Positions 1-5,925 of a DNA stretch of 8,694 bases are shown one piece after another (the stretch's first letter is position 1; the number at the start of each line of letters is the position of its first letter). Below the pieces are notes generated by a model. It saw nothing but the letters and a program-made list of their open reading frames with translations, was not told where the DNA came from and made no database searches. This DNA is from Nitrospiria bacterium (GTDB lineage: Bacteria; Nitrospirota; CAKKRA01; 9FT-COMBO-42-15): positions 1 to 8,694 of the forward strand of contig CAKKRA010000200.1 of the NCBI GenBank assembly GCA_919902475.1, written 5' to 3'. The translations under genes and the position numbers were made by a program.

Positions 1-212
1 TTCTGGATGCCCTTACAGATATCCAGCACAATTTCCATACATCTGTTATCTCCTCAATGCATGTTCACATGGATGAGCACAACTGTCTGGAGGTTATTGT
101 GGTCAGAGGAAAGGGTAATGACATTAAAAAAATCGCGGACAGATTAATCAGCGCAAAAGGGGTAAAACACGGAAAGCTGACAGTAACTACCACTGGGAAG
201 GAACTGGTATAA
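1..212 (+). CDS. nikR: Nickel-responsive transcriptional repressor NikR, C-terminal part (5' end outside window)
   Basis: This is the 3' end of a gene read in the frame starting at base 3 and ending at TAA 210-212; 69 codons are visible. NikR is a tetrameric repressor with an N-terminal ribbon-helix-helix DNA-binding domain (not in the window) and a C-terminal ACT-like nickel-binding domain, which is what is seen here. The stretch IQHNFHTSVISSMHVHM aligns without gaps to the E. coli NikR metal site: the His of IQH matches H76, the two His of MHVH match H87 and H89, and the Cys of NCLE matches C95. All four high-affinity nickel ligands are therefore present. The ending, with RGVKHGKLT-like KGVKHGKLTVTTTGKELV, is also typical. 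The next gene starts 14 nt downstream on the same strand, so NikR probably leads the transporter operon and may autoregulate it. Family assignment is firm; the operator lies outside the window. Confidence 0.93.
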   Translation, partial: LDALTDIQHNFHTSVISSMHVHMDEHNCLEVIVVRGKGNDIKKIADRLISAKGVKHGKLTVTTTGKELV

Positions 213-226
213 ATGAGGGTCATAAT

Positions 227-1195
227 ATGATTAAAAAAAACATTTTCTTGACCATTTTTATCATTTTATCAATTCTCTTGAACAATCAGACTGTATTTGC
301 TGAAAAAAAACTAAAGGTCGTCACAACAGTTTCACCTATTACCAATATCGTTTACAATATCGGCGGTAAAAAAATTGATTTACACGGAATAATACCCGAA
401 GGAATGGATTCGCACACCTTTGAACCTGCCCCTTCTGATGTAAAATATATTGCAGAGGCTGATTTAATAATATTAAACGGCCTTAATTTAGAAACGCCTG
501 CTGAAAAACTTGCTAAATCAAGGACAAAAAAAGGAGCACAGGTATTAAAGCTCGGCGATAATACCATCACAAAAAAAGAATGGCTTTTTGATTTTTCCTT
601 TCCAGAGGATAAAGGCGACCCGAACCCGCATCTGTGGCTGAACGCAGCCTACGCCATGAAATATGCAGAGTTGGTGAGGGATACGCTTATAGAGATGAAT
701 CCTGAAAATAGGGAATATTACAAAAAAAATACCAATAGCTTTATAAAAAGGCTTGAACAGCTTGATAATGCTATCTTTACGGCAGTTAAGACCATTCCCG
801 AAAAAAACAGAAAACTCCTTACTTATCACGATTCATGGGCATATTTTGCAAAGAGATATGGGATGAAGGTAATTGGCGCAATACAGCCTTCTGATTTTGC
901 AGAGCCTTCAGCAAGAGAGATTGCCGGCATCATTGACCAGCTTAAAAAAGAGAGTGTGCCAGCTATATTCGGCTCCGAGGTCTTCCCAAGCAAGATAGAA
1001 AAACAGATTGCAAGGGAGGTTAAGATAAAGCATATCACAACATTAAGAGACGATGACCTGCCTGGAAAGTTAGGATCAAAAGAGCATACATATATAGGCA
1101 TGATGCTTGATAACATGCAGAACATGATGCCAGCGCTCGGAGGAAATGCTGATGCCTTTTCAGCGATTGACCCGTCAAATGTCATTGAAGATTAA
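227..1195 (+). CDS. Periplasmic metal-binding protein of a ZnuA/TroA-family ABC transporter (cluster A-I)
   Basis: A 322-residue substrate-binding protein for a transition-metal ABC importer. Residues 1-25 form a signal peptide: basic MIKKN, a hydrophobic core, then TVFA before EKK, a signal peptidase I site. There is no lipobox Cys, so the product should be free in the periplasm. The two lobes carry the family metal ligands: H63 in DSHTFEP, H135 in NPHLWLN, H201 in TYHDSWAYFA, and an acidic fourth ligand in RDDDLPG (275-277), followed by the usual YIGMMLDNM segment. A His as third ligand resembles ZnuA/TroA; PsaA/MntC proteins have Glu there. The His-rich loop common in zinc-specific ZnuA is absent; the region before H135 is short and acidic instead. 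ATG at 227 has GAGG at 215-218 as ribosome site and lies 14 nt after nikR. Substrate is uncertain: zinc or manganese by family, nickel by context. Confidence 0.93.
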   Translation: MIKKNIFLTIFIILSILLNNQTVFAEKKLKVVTTVSPITNIVYNIGGKKIDLHGIIPEGMDSHTFEPAPSDVKYIAEADLIILNGLNLETPAEKLAKSRTKKGAQVLKLGDNTITKKEWLFDFSFPEDKGDPNPHLWLNAAYAMKYAELVRDTLIEMNPENREYYKKNTNSFIKRLEQLDNAIFTAVKTIPEKNRKLLTYHDSWAYFAKRYGMKVIGAIQPSDFAEPSAREIAGIIDQLKKESVPAIFGSEVFPSKIEKQIAREVKIKHITTLRDDDLPGKLGSKEHTYIGMMLDNMQNMMPALGGNADAFSAIDPSNVIED

Positions 1196-1218
1196 TGATT
1201 AGGATAAAAGAACAAACA

Positions 1219-1989
1219 ATGATAGAGATTACAAAACTAAGCTGCAGGTATGGAAGCAATGAGATATTTAAAGGTGTTAACCTTAAAATAGAAAAAGGCA
1301 TATTTGCAGGCATAGTCGGCCCAAATGGTTCGGGCAAGACCACGCTTATTAAATCAATGCTTGGCGTTATTAAACCGGCTAATGGCAAGGTATATGTAAA
1401 TGGAGGGTTAGTAAAAAATAGGCCCCCGTTCAAAATCGGATACATACCCCAGTTAGAGGCAATTGAATGGGACTTTCCTGTAACTGTTGAACAGGCTGTA
1501 ATGATGGGAAGATACAATAAGATGGGTATTCTTCCCTGGTCAAATAAAGAGGATAAACGGATTGTAAGGGATGTTTTAGAGCGGCTCGGCATTATCCAAT
1601 ATATAAATCACCACATCAAGACCCTTTCAGGCGGGGAGCAGCAGAGGGTATTCCTTGCAAGGGCGCTTGCATCTGAACCAGAGCTTTTGATCCTTGATGA
1701 GCCTACATCAGGTGTTGATTTAAAGACCCAGCACGATATACTCCATCTTTTATTATCCTTAAACAAAAAAGGCATTACCATAATTTTAATAACACATGAC
1801 CTAAATGCTGTTGCTGCGCATCTGCCATGGATAATATGCTTTAACAAAGGAATAATTGCGGAGGGAAGACCAGAGGATGTCTTTAAGCCAGACATACTTA
1901 AAAAAACCTATAATGCAGATGTAACAGTTGTAAGGAGCGGAAGCCTTATATTAATGGCAAACGCAAAACCGCTAAACACAGATGATTGA
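1219..1989 (+). CDS. ABC transporter ATP-binding protein, Mn/Zn/Fe (ZnuC/MntB) type
   Basis: The cytoplasmic ATPase of the metal importer. Counting residues from the upstream ATG at 1195, it shows Walker A GPNGSGKTT (42-50), Q-loop Gln86 in YIPQ, signature LSGGEQQR (144-151), Walker B LLILDE (164-169), D-loop SGVD (172-175) and the H-loop His201 in ITHD. The segment EWDFPVTVEQAVMMGRY is characteristic of the manganese/iron/zinc branch (MntB, PsaB, SitB). Two starts are possible. ATG 1195 overlaps the TAA of the binding-protein gene by one base, with a weak GAAG at 1187-1190. ATG 1219 gives MIEITKLSCRYG, the usual family N-terminus, and yields 256 residues; it is preferred here on homology, although its AGGA at 1201-1204 is 14 nt away. 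The 3' end overlaps the permease start by 8 nt, implying translational coupling. Confidence 0.94.
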   Translation: MIEITKLSCRYGSNEIFKGVNLKIEKGIFAGIVGPNGSGKTTLIKSMLGVIKPANGKVYVNGGLVKNRPPFKIGYIPQLEAIEWDFPVTVEQAVMMGRYNKMGILPWSNKEDKRIVRDVLERLGIIQYINHHIKTLSGGEQQRVFLARALASEPELLILDEPTSGVDLKTQHDILHLLLSLNKKGITIILITHDLNAVAAHLPWIICFNKGIIAEGRPEDVFKPDILKKTYNADVTVVRSGSLILMANAKPLNTDD

Positions 1990-2923
1990 TTTTTTAATTA
2001 CACCGCTCAAATATGAATTTATTGTTCACGGGATTATTGCAGGGGTATTAATAGGCATCCTCTGCGGCATTATAGGTGTTTATATTGTCCTGAGGGGAAT
2101 GAGCTATATAGGTCACGGCCTGTCGCATGCTGCATTTGGCGGCGCGGTAATTGGATATCTATCATCAGTAAATCTGTATATTGCAGCAGGGATATGGGGT
2201 CTTTTATCTGCCCTGTTAATAAATTTGATTACGCGCGGCAAGAAGATAAAGGCAGATGCTGCAATCGGGATTGTAACCACAGCAAGCTTTGCCCTTGGAG
2301 TAGCGCTTATAAGCCGAATCAGGAGATTTACTAAAAATCTTGAGGCAGTTCTGTTTGGAAACATCCTCGGAGTAACAACAGATGATTTAGTAATAATAGG
2401 CGCAGTAACATTAATAGTTATTATTGTGTTTTTCTTTTTGTACAAGCAAATGTTATTTGTAACCTTTGACCCTGAATCTGCCGGTATATACAGAATCAGG
2501 GTTAACTGGATAGATACAATCTTTTCCACACTGCTTGCAGCCTCAATAATTGTGTCCCTGCAGGTTCTTGGTGTAACACTAATTGCAGCAGCCATAATTA
2601 TACCTGCATCTACAGCAAGGCTCCTGACAAACAATTTTCATAAGATGTTCTTCCTCTCCATAATAATAAGCGTATTTACCTCTGTTGCAGGGATATACGC
2701 CAGCTTCTATCTTAATGCAGCATCCGGAGCTACCATTGTCCTTCTTGGCGCTCTGATATTTACAATTGTCCTTATCCAGAACTATATACACAGGAGGATA
2801 TTGGAGCATGAGCACGAACATGTCCATTCGCACGGAGACATTGTCCACCATCACAAACACATTGATACAGAAGAGCACAGGCACGAGCACAAAAAAAGAG
2901 ATTCCTCGCCTCGCTCGGAATGA
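1982..2923 (+). CDS. Metal ABC transporter permease, ZnuB/MntC family, with C-terminal His-rich tail
   Basis: A 313-residue inner-membrane permease that forms the metal channel of the importer. Hydrophobic segments run from about residue 15 to 268, consistent with the 8 or so helices of this family. Conserved family stretches include GMSYIGHGLSHAAFGG (39-54) and LGVTLIAAAIIIPASTARLL (196-215), which contains the region that couples to the ATPase. After the last helix there is a hydrophilic tail with 12 histidines in residues 276-303 (HEHEHVHSH, HHHKH, HRHEH), expected to face the cytoplasm and likely to bind metal ions. The final residues DSSPRSE and the TGA stop are encoded by a REP-like repeat at 2898-2925, so the extreme C-terminus is probably acquired sequence. 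The ATG at 1982 sits inside the ATPase gene with an 8-nt overlap. No T-run terminator follows. Confidence 0.94.
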   Translation: MIDFLITPLKYEFIVHGIIAGVLIGILCGIIGVYIVLRGMSYIGHGLSHAAFGGAVIGYLSSVNLYIAAGIWGLLSALLINLITRGKKIKADAAIGIVTTASFALGVALISRIRRFTKNLEAVLFGNILGVTTDDLVIIGAVTLIVIIVFFFLYKQMLFVTFDPESAGIYRIRVNWIDTIFSTLLAASIIVSLQVLGVTLIAAAIIIPASTARLLTNNFHKMFFLSIIISVFTSVAGIYASFYLNAASGATIVLLGALIFTIVLIQNYIHRRILEHEHEHVHSHGDIVHHHKHIDTEEHRHEHKKRDSSPRSE

Positions 2924-2925
2924 CA
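2898..2925. repeat. Short REP-like inverted repeat at the permease 3' end
   Basis: A 28-bp GC-rich element beginning GAGATTCC and ending GGAATGACA. Arms ATTCC (2901-2905) and GGAAT (2917-2921) pair perfectly, then two mismatches and two more pairs close a small loop. Its reverse strand reads TGTCATTCCGAGCG followed by AGGCGAGGAATCTC, which I recognise as a class of dispersed short repeats seen in many environmental bacterial genomes, usually between genes. It encodes the last residues and stop codon of the permease. Only one copy is in the window, so its repeated nature is inferred from recall rather than shown here. Confidence 0.6.
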
Positions 2926-2943
2926 CTATTTAATGAATTCCCC

Positions 2944-2972
2944 TTGTCAAAACAGGCAACTGTGGCTATAAT
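2944..2972 (+). promoter_or_regulatory. Sigma-70-type promoter for the response regulator-GGDEF gene
   Basis: TTGTCA (-35, 2944-2949) and TATAAT (-10, 2967-2972) are separated by 17 nt, a near-consensus arrangement. Transcription would begin near 2979-2980, giving a leader of about 50 nt before the GTG start at 3032. The 3' end of the metal transporter operon lies just upstream, so this promoter would make the GGDEF gene an independent unit. No operator-like repeat is visible around it. Confidence 0.72.
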
Positions 2973-3018
2973 TAAATGTAGTGGTGGGGCATTGTCTCGC
3001 CTTCTTTAACTTGCCATT

Positions 3019-3025
3019 GGGGGGA
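3019..3025 (+). promoter_or_regulatory. Ribosome binding site that decides the GGDEF gene start
   Basis: GGGGGGA at 3019-3025 lies 6 nt before GTG 3032. The longer in-frame GTG at 2981 would fall at the predicted transcription start with no room for a ribosome site, and would add 17 residues unlike any receiver-domain N-terminus. Both points favour 3032. Confidence 0.65.
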
Positions 3026-3031
3026 AAATCA

Positions 3032-3976
3032 GTGCCAAGGTCTCTTTTAATAGTAGACGACTCTAAGTCTGTGAGGGATGCTGTTCAAAAGGCGTTAATT
3101 GACACAAACCTCTTTTCTGATTTGTTTTATGCAGAAAATGGCATAAAAGCTCTTGATATCTTATTGAAAAATCAAGTAGATTTCATAATAACAGATGTTA
3201 TTATGCCTGTGGTTGACGGCTTTAAGCTTGTCTCAACAATCAAAAATCAGGAGAAGTATAGAAATGTCCCTGTAATAATGCTGACAGGACAGAAAGACTC
3301 AATTGACAAGATTAAGGGCCTTGAGTTAGGCGCAAGCGACTATGTAACAAAGCCCTTTGACCCCGGCGAGTTAATAGCGAGGGTAAAGGTGCTTATCAGG
3401 ATGCAGGAATTGCAGGAGGAGCTCACACAAAAAAATCTCTTTCTTAAGTCCTTGAATCAGAAATTGGAAAAGATTGCAATAACCGATGAATTAACAGGTA
3501 TGTTTAACAGAAGGTACTTTTTTAGCAGGTTTGTTGCAGAATTTGAAAGATGCAAGAGGTTCAGCCAAAGCCTCGCCTGCGTTATGATAGATATTGACCA
3601 TTTTAAAAAGATCAATGATACCTATGGCCATCAAGTAGGAGATATTGTGTTAAAAAAGGTCGGACAGATTGTTTCTGAAAGTCAGAGGGTATATGATATC
3701 TTTGCAAGGATCGGCGGCGAGGAATTTGTAGGCTCATTAAGCAATGTTGAACAGAAAGGCGCGGTAGAATTTGCTGAAAGGCTTCGTAAAAAGATAGAGT
3801 CTTATAACTTCTTGGAAGAGGTTGGTGAAACGCTTAAAGCAACAATCAGTATTGGTATAGGTATATATCCGCATAAGGATAAAGCTATTGAAAACATTGA
3901 TGATATAATAAAGATAGCTGACGACGCATTATATAAGGCAAAAAATACCGGCAGGAACATGACTGTAATCGGGTAA
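3032..3976 (+). CDS. PleD-like response regulator with diguanylate cyclase (GGEEF) domain
   Basis: A 314-residue cytoplasmic signalling protein predicted to make cyclic di-GMP from two GTP when phosphorylated. Numbered from GTG 3032, the receiver domain spans about 1-125, with the acidic pair D9-D10, phosphoacceptor D55 in ITDVIMP, T85 in MLTGQ and K107 in TKPFD. A helical, heptad-like linker (about 123-150) leads into the GGDEF domain: DELTGMFNRRYF, the metal-binding IDIDHFKKINDTYGH, and the active-site GGEEF at 228-232. The inhibitory I-site RVYD (219-222) lies five residues before GGEEF, so product feedback inhibition is expected. All catalytic residues look intact. No histidine kinase is in the window, so the partner is unknown. 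It has its own promoter and converges on the FHA gene with 13 nt between stop codons and no visible terminator. Confidence 0.93.
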   Translation: MPRSLLIVDDSKSVRDAVQKALIDTNLFSDLFYAENGIKALDILLKNQVDFIITDVIMPVVDGFKLVSTIKNQEKYRNVPVIMLTGQKDSIDKIKGLELGASDYVTKPFDPGELIARVKVLIRMQELQEELTQKNLFLKSLNQKLEKIAITDELTGMFNRRYFFSRFVAEFERCKRFSQSLACVMIDIDHFKKINDTYGHQVGDIVLKKVGQIVSESQRVYDIFARIGGEEFVGSLSNVEQKGAVEFAERLRKKIESYNFLEEVGETLKATISIGIGIYPHKDKAIENIDDIIKIADDALYKAKNTGRNMTVIG

Positions 3977-3989
3977 AATAAGAACTATA

Positions 3990-4418
3990 TTATAAGGTAT
4001 AACTCCCTCCCCTGCCCTCTTCAGTTACTATGAATTGCATTATTGTCTTTCCAACTGTTATCTTATCGCCATGTTTTAATACACAAGGAGAGGTTATCTT
4101 TTTATCATTTAGAGATGTCCCGTTTGTGCTTTTCAGGTCTTTTAACACATAACTATTTGTAGCAGGTTCAATTGCACAGTGTTTTCTTGAAACACCCTCA
4201 TCCTTGATTATAATATCATTGCTTGAGCTTCTTCCGATTATTATATCCTTTTCTTTAAATTCATACTCCTCGCCAAAATTCTCACCTTTGACAACTACAA
4301 GGTATGCCCTGCCAGCCCTTGCGCCCTTTATTGAAGGCATTGCCTTTGTCCTGCCAGATGTATCGTCTTCTTCTTTGCTAAAGAATAAAAGATTTCTATT
4401 TAAGATATGGGTAAACAT
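3990..4418 (-). CDS. Stand-alone FHA-domain protein
   Basis: A 142-residue soluble protein made of a 35-residue N-terminal extension and one forkhead-associated domain, a phosphothreonine-binding module. The FHA core runs from about 38 to 132, with GRSSSNDI (62-69), SRKH (77-80) and STNGT (97-101), the strands and loops that contact phosphothreonine; the key Arg, Ser and Asn are all present. The extension contains EEDDTSGRT (16-24), a Thr beside acidic residues that could be a kinase target, as in GarA/OdhI proteins, but the resemblance is loose. It is the last gene after purQ-purL-purF on the same strand, 54 nt beyond purF, and probably cotranscribed. ATG 4418 is supported by AGGAGG 9 nt upstream. 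It resembles the N-terminus of FHA-GGDEF proteins but carries no output domain. The partner and pathway are unknown. Confidence 0.88.
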   Translation of the reverse strand: MFTHILNRNLLFFSKEEDDTSGRTKAMPSIKGARAGRAYLVVVKGENFGEEYEFKEKDIIIGRSSSNDIIIKDEGVSRKHCAIEPATNSYVLKDLKSTNGTSLNDKKITSPCVLKHGDKITVGKTIMQFIVTEEGRGGSYTL

Positions 4419-4427
4419 ATAACTCGT

Positions 4428-4433
4428 CCTCCT
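4428..4433 (-). promoter_or_regulatory. Strong Shine-Dalgarno of the FHA gene
   Basis: The minus strand reads AGGAGG here, 9 nt before ATG 4418. It fixes the start against the internal Met27. It is much stronger than the weak site in front of purF, so the FHA gene could be translated well independently of purF. Confidence 0.75.
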
Positions 4434-4448
4434 CGTATAATATCATTA

Positions 4449-4476
4449 GTAGGGGCAGCTCATTTATTGCCCCTAT
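4449..4476. repeat. Degenerate inverted repeat overlapping the purF stop codon
   Basis: TAGGGGCA (4450-4457) and TGCCCCTA (4468-4475) form a perfect 8-bp stem around a 10-nt loop. It resembles a common dispersed bacterial repeat of the form GTAGGGGCAATTC plus its mirror, with about four changed bases in the centre. The CTA at 4473-4475 is the purF TAG stop read on the other strand. On the minus strand no T-run follows the stem, so it is not a convincing intrinsic terminator for purF, although the hairpin could protect the 3' end or dampen read-through into the FHA gene. Confidence 0.6.
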
Positions 4477-5909
4477 CTTTGCAATGAGCCCTTTACCCAA
4501 TCCTCAAATAGGCCAAGCTGTATCACCTCTTCTTTTGTAAAAGGGATTGGATACTCACCTTCAAAACAGGCAGTGCAGAATCTGTTTTGAGAGTCTGGGA
4601 CTATACTCAGCATGCCTTCTGTGCTTAGATAGCCGAGCGAGTCAGCAGTAATATACTTTTTTATTTCATCAATAGTATGGTTTGAGGCAATAAGCTCCTG
4701 CCTTGTGGGCGTATCAATGCCGTAAAAGCATGGGAAAAATATCGGCGGCGAGCTGATTCTCATGTGAACCTCTTTTGCGCCGGTATTGCGAATCATCTTT
4801 ACTATCTTTCTGCTTGTCGTGCCCCTCACAATAGAATCATCTACTACCACCACCCTTTTGCCAGCCAATGCATCCTTTACAGGGTTAAGTTTTATCTTAA
4901 CGCCAAAGTGCCTGATTGACTGCTGCGGCTCAATGAATGTCCTTCCAACATAGTGGTTTCTTATAAGGCCGTTTTCATAAGGAATCCCTGACTGCTCAGA
5001 ATAGCCTAATGCAGCAGGAACACCTGAATCAGGAACAGGTATTACAACATCTGCATCAACAGGGTTTTCCTGAGCCAATTTCCTGCCGAATGCCTTTCGT
5101 ATGGTATTGACGCTTCTGCCAAAGACATAGCTGTCTGGTCTTGAAAAATATATATATTCAAATATGCAGAGTGCAGACCTTGTGTGAGGAAAGGGATGAT
5201 GCGATTCAAGCCCTTTTTCATTTATTATAACAATCTCTCCTGGCTCAATATCCCTTACAAACTTTGCCTCAATGAGATCCAATGCGCAGGTTTCTGATGC
5301 CAGTACATAGGCGCCGTCAAGCCTTCCCAATGATAAAGGCCTGATGCCCCACGGATCTCTCATAGCAATCAGTTCCTTTTCTGTTAATATCAAAAGCGAA
5401 TAAGAGCCTTTTATTTTGCTTACAGCATCTATTATCCTGTCAATTAAATTCTTTTCCCTTGAAAGGGCTATAAGATGTACTATAACCTCACTGTCATTTG
5501 TTGACTGGAATATTGAACCATATGCCTCAAGTTCATCCCTTATTAATTTGGAATTTATCAGATTGCCGTTATGCGACAAGGCTAAGGAACCGAGCGCATA
5601 ATTAACTGTTATAGGCTGAAGATTTTTTGTGTGGCTGCCGCCTGTTGTTGAGTATCTGTTATGCCCGATTGCCATATCACCAGGCAGTCTTTTCAATACA
5701 TCGCTTGAAAATATGTCAGAGACAAGTCCCATTGCCTTTTCATGAAAATGGTGCACCCCATCAGACGATACAATGCCCGCGCCCTCCTGCCCCCTGTGCT
5801 GTAAGGCATAAAGGCCGAGATAGGTAAGATTTGCTGCCTCAGGATGGCCGTAAATCCCAAAAATCCCGCATTCATCATTGAATTTATCAGAGCCTAATCT
5901 CATAGTCAT
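4473..5909 (-). CDS. purF: Amidophosphoribosyltransferase (glutamine PRPP amidotransferase)
   Basis: Catalyses the first committed step of purine synthesis, converting PRPP and glutamine to 5-phosphoribosylamine in the cytoplasm. The 478-residue product matches full-length PurF. Residues 1-13 are a propeptide; the catalytic N-terminal Cys is C14 in ECGIFGIYG. The Ntn glutaminase domain includes ALQHRGQEGAG, GHNRYSTTG and NDSEV. The phosphoribosyltransferase domain has the PRPP loop VVVVDDSIVRGTTS (353-366) and GLIRNHYVGRTFI. Four cysteines, C248, C394, C445 and C448, match the [4Fe-4S] ligands of the Bacillus subtilis enzyme, so this is the iron-sulfur form that matures by propeptide cleavage. 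It lies 16 nt after purL; the ATG at 5909 has only a weak ribosome site, and a second in-frame ATG follows two codons later. The TAG stop falls within an inverted repeat. Confidence 0.97.
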   Translation of the reverse strand: MTMRLGSDKFNDECGIFGIYGHPEAANLTYLGLYALQHRGQEGAGIVSSDGVHHFHEKAMGLVSDIFSSDVLKRLPGDMAIGHNRYSTTGGSHTKNLQPITVNYALGSLALSHNGNLINSKLIRDELEAYGSIFQSTNDSEVIVHLIALSREKNLIDRIIDAVSKIKGSYSLLILTEKELIAMRDPWGIRPLSLGRLDGAYVLASETCALDLIEAKFVRDIEPGEIVIINEKGLESHHPFPHTRSALCIFEYIYFSRPDSYVFGRSVNTIRKAFGRKLAQENPVDADVVIPVPDSGVPAALGYSEQSGIPYENGLIRNHYVGRTFIEPQQSIRHFGVKIKLNPVKDALAGKRVVVVDDSIVRGTTSRKIVKMIRNTGAKEVHMRISSPPIFFPCFYGIDTPTRQELIASNHTIDEIKKYITADSLGYLSTEGMLSIVPDSQNRFCTACFEGEYPIPFTKEEVIQLGLFEDWVKGSLQR

Positions 5910-5925
5910 CTTAGTTTATAGCTGA

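Noticed and set aside
213..230. Five-codon mini-frame (ATG AGG GTC ATA ATA TGA) between nikR and the binding-protein gene
   Set aside because: It starts directly after the nikR TAA and overlaps the next ATG, so it could couple translation, but it most likely just reflects the GAGG ribosome site region.
1182..1592. 136-codon minus-strand frame over the ATPase gene
   Set aside because: It is a shadow of a gene with all ABC motifs intact, with no ribosome site or family match.
2113..2634. 173-codon open frame on the minus strand inside the permease gene
   Set aside because: It lies fully antisense to a well-supported permease and its translation shows no recognisable domain.
2579..2926. 115-codon minus-strand frame starting MSFRARRGIS
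   Set aside because: Its start is the reverse strand of the REP-like repeat and the rest is antisense to the His-rich tail; such repeat-started frames are a common annotation artefact.
3977..3989. Bidirectional terminator between the convergent GGDEF and FHA genes
   Set aside because: Only 13 AT-rich bases separate the stops and no stem-loop is visible.
4437..4445. Extended -10 (TGA-TATTAT) promoter on the minus strand ahead of the FHA gene
   Set aside because: The transcript would begin within the ribosome site and no -35 is found at 17 nt, so it is unlikely to work. A TATAAT on the plus strand at 4436-4441 also lacks a -35.
4449..4476. Intrinsic terminator for purF
   Set aside because: The 8-bp stem is good, but on the minus strand it is followed by CTAATGATA rather than a T-run.
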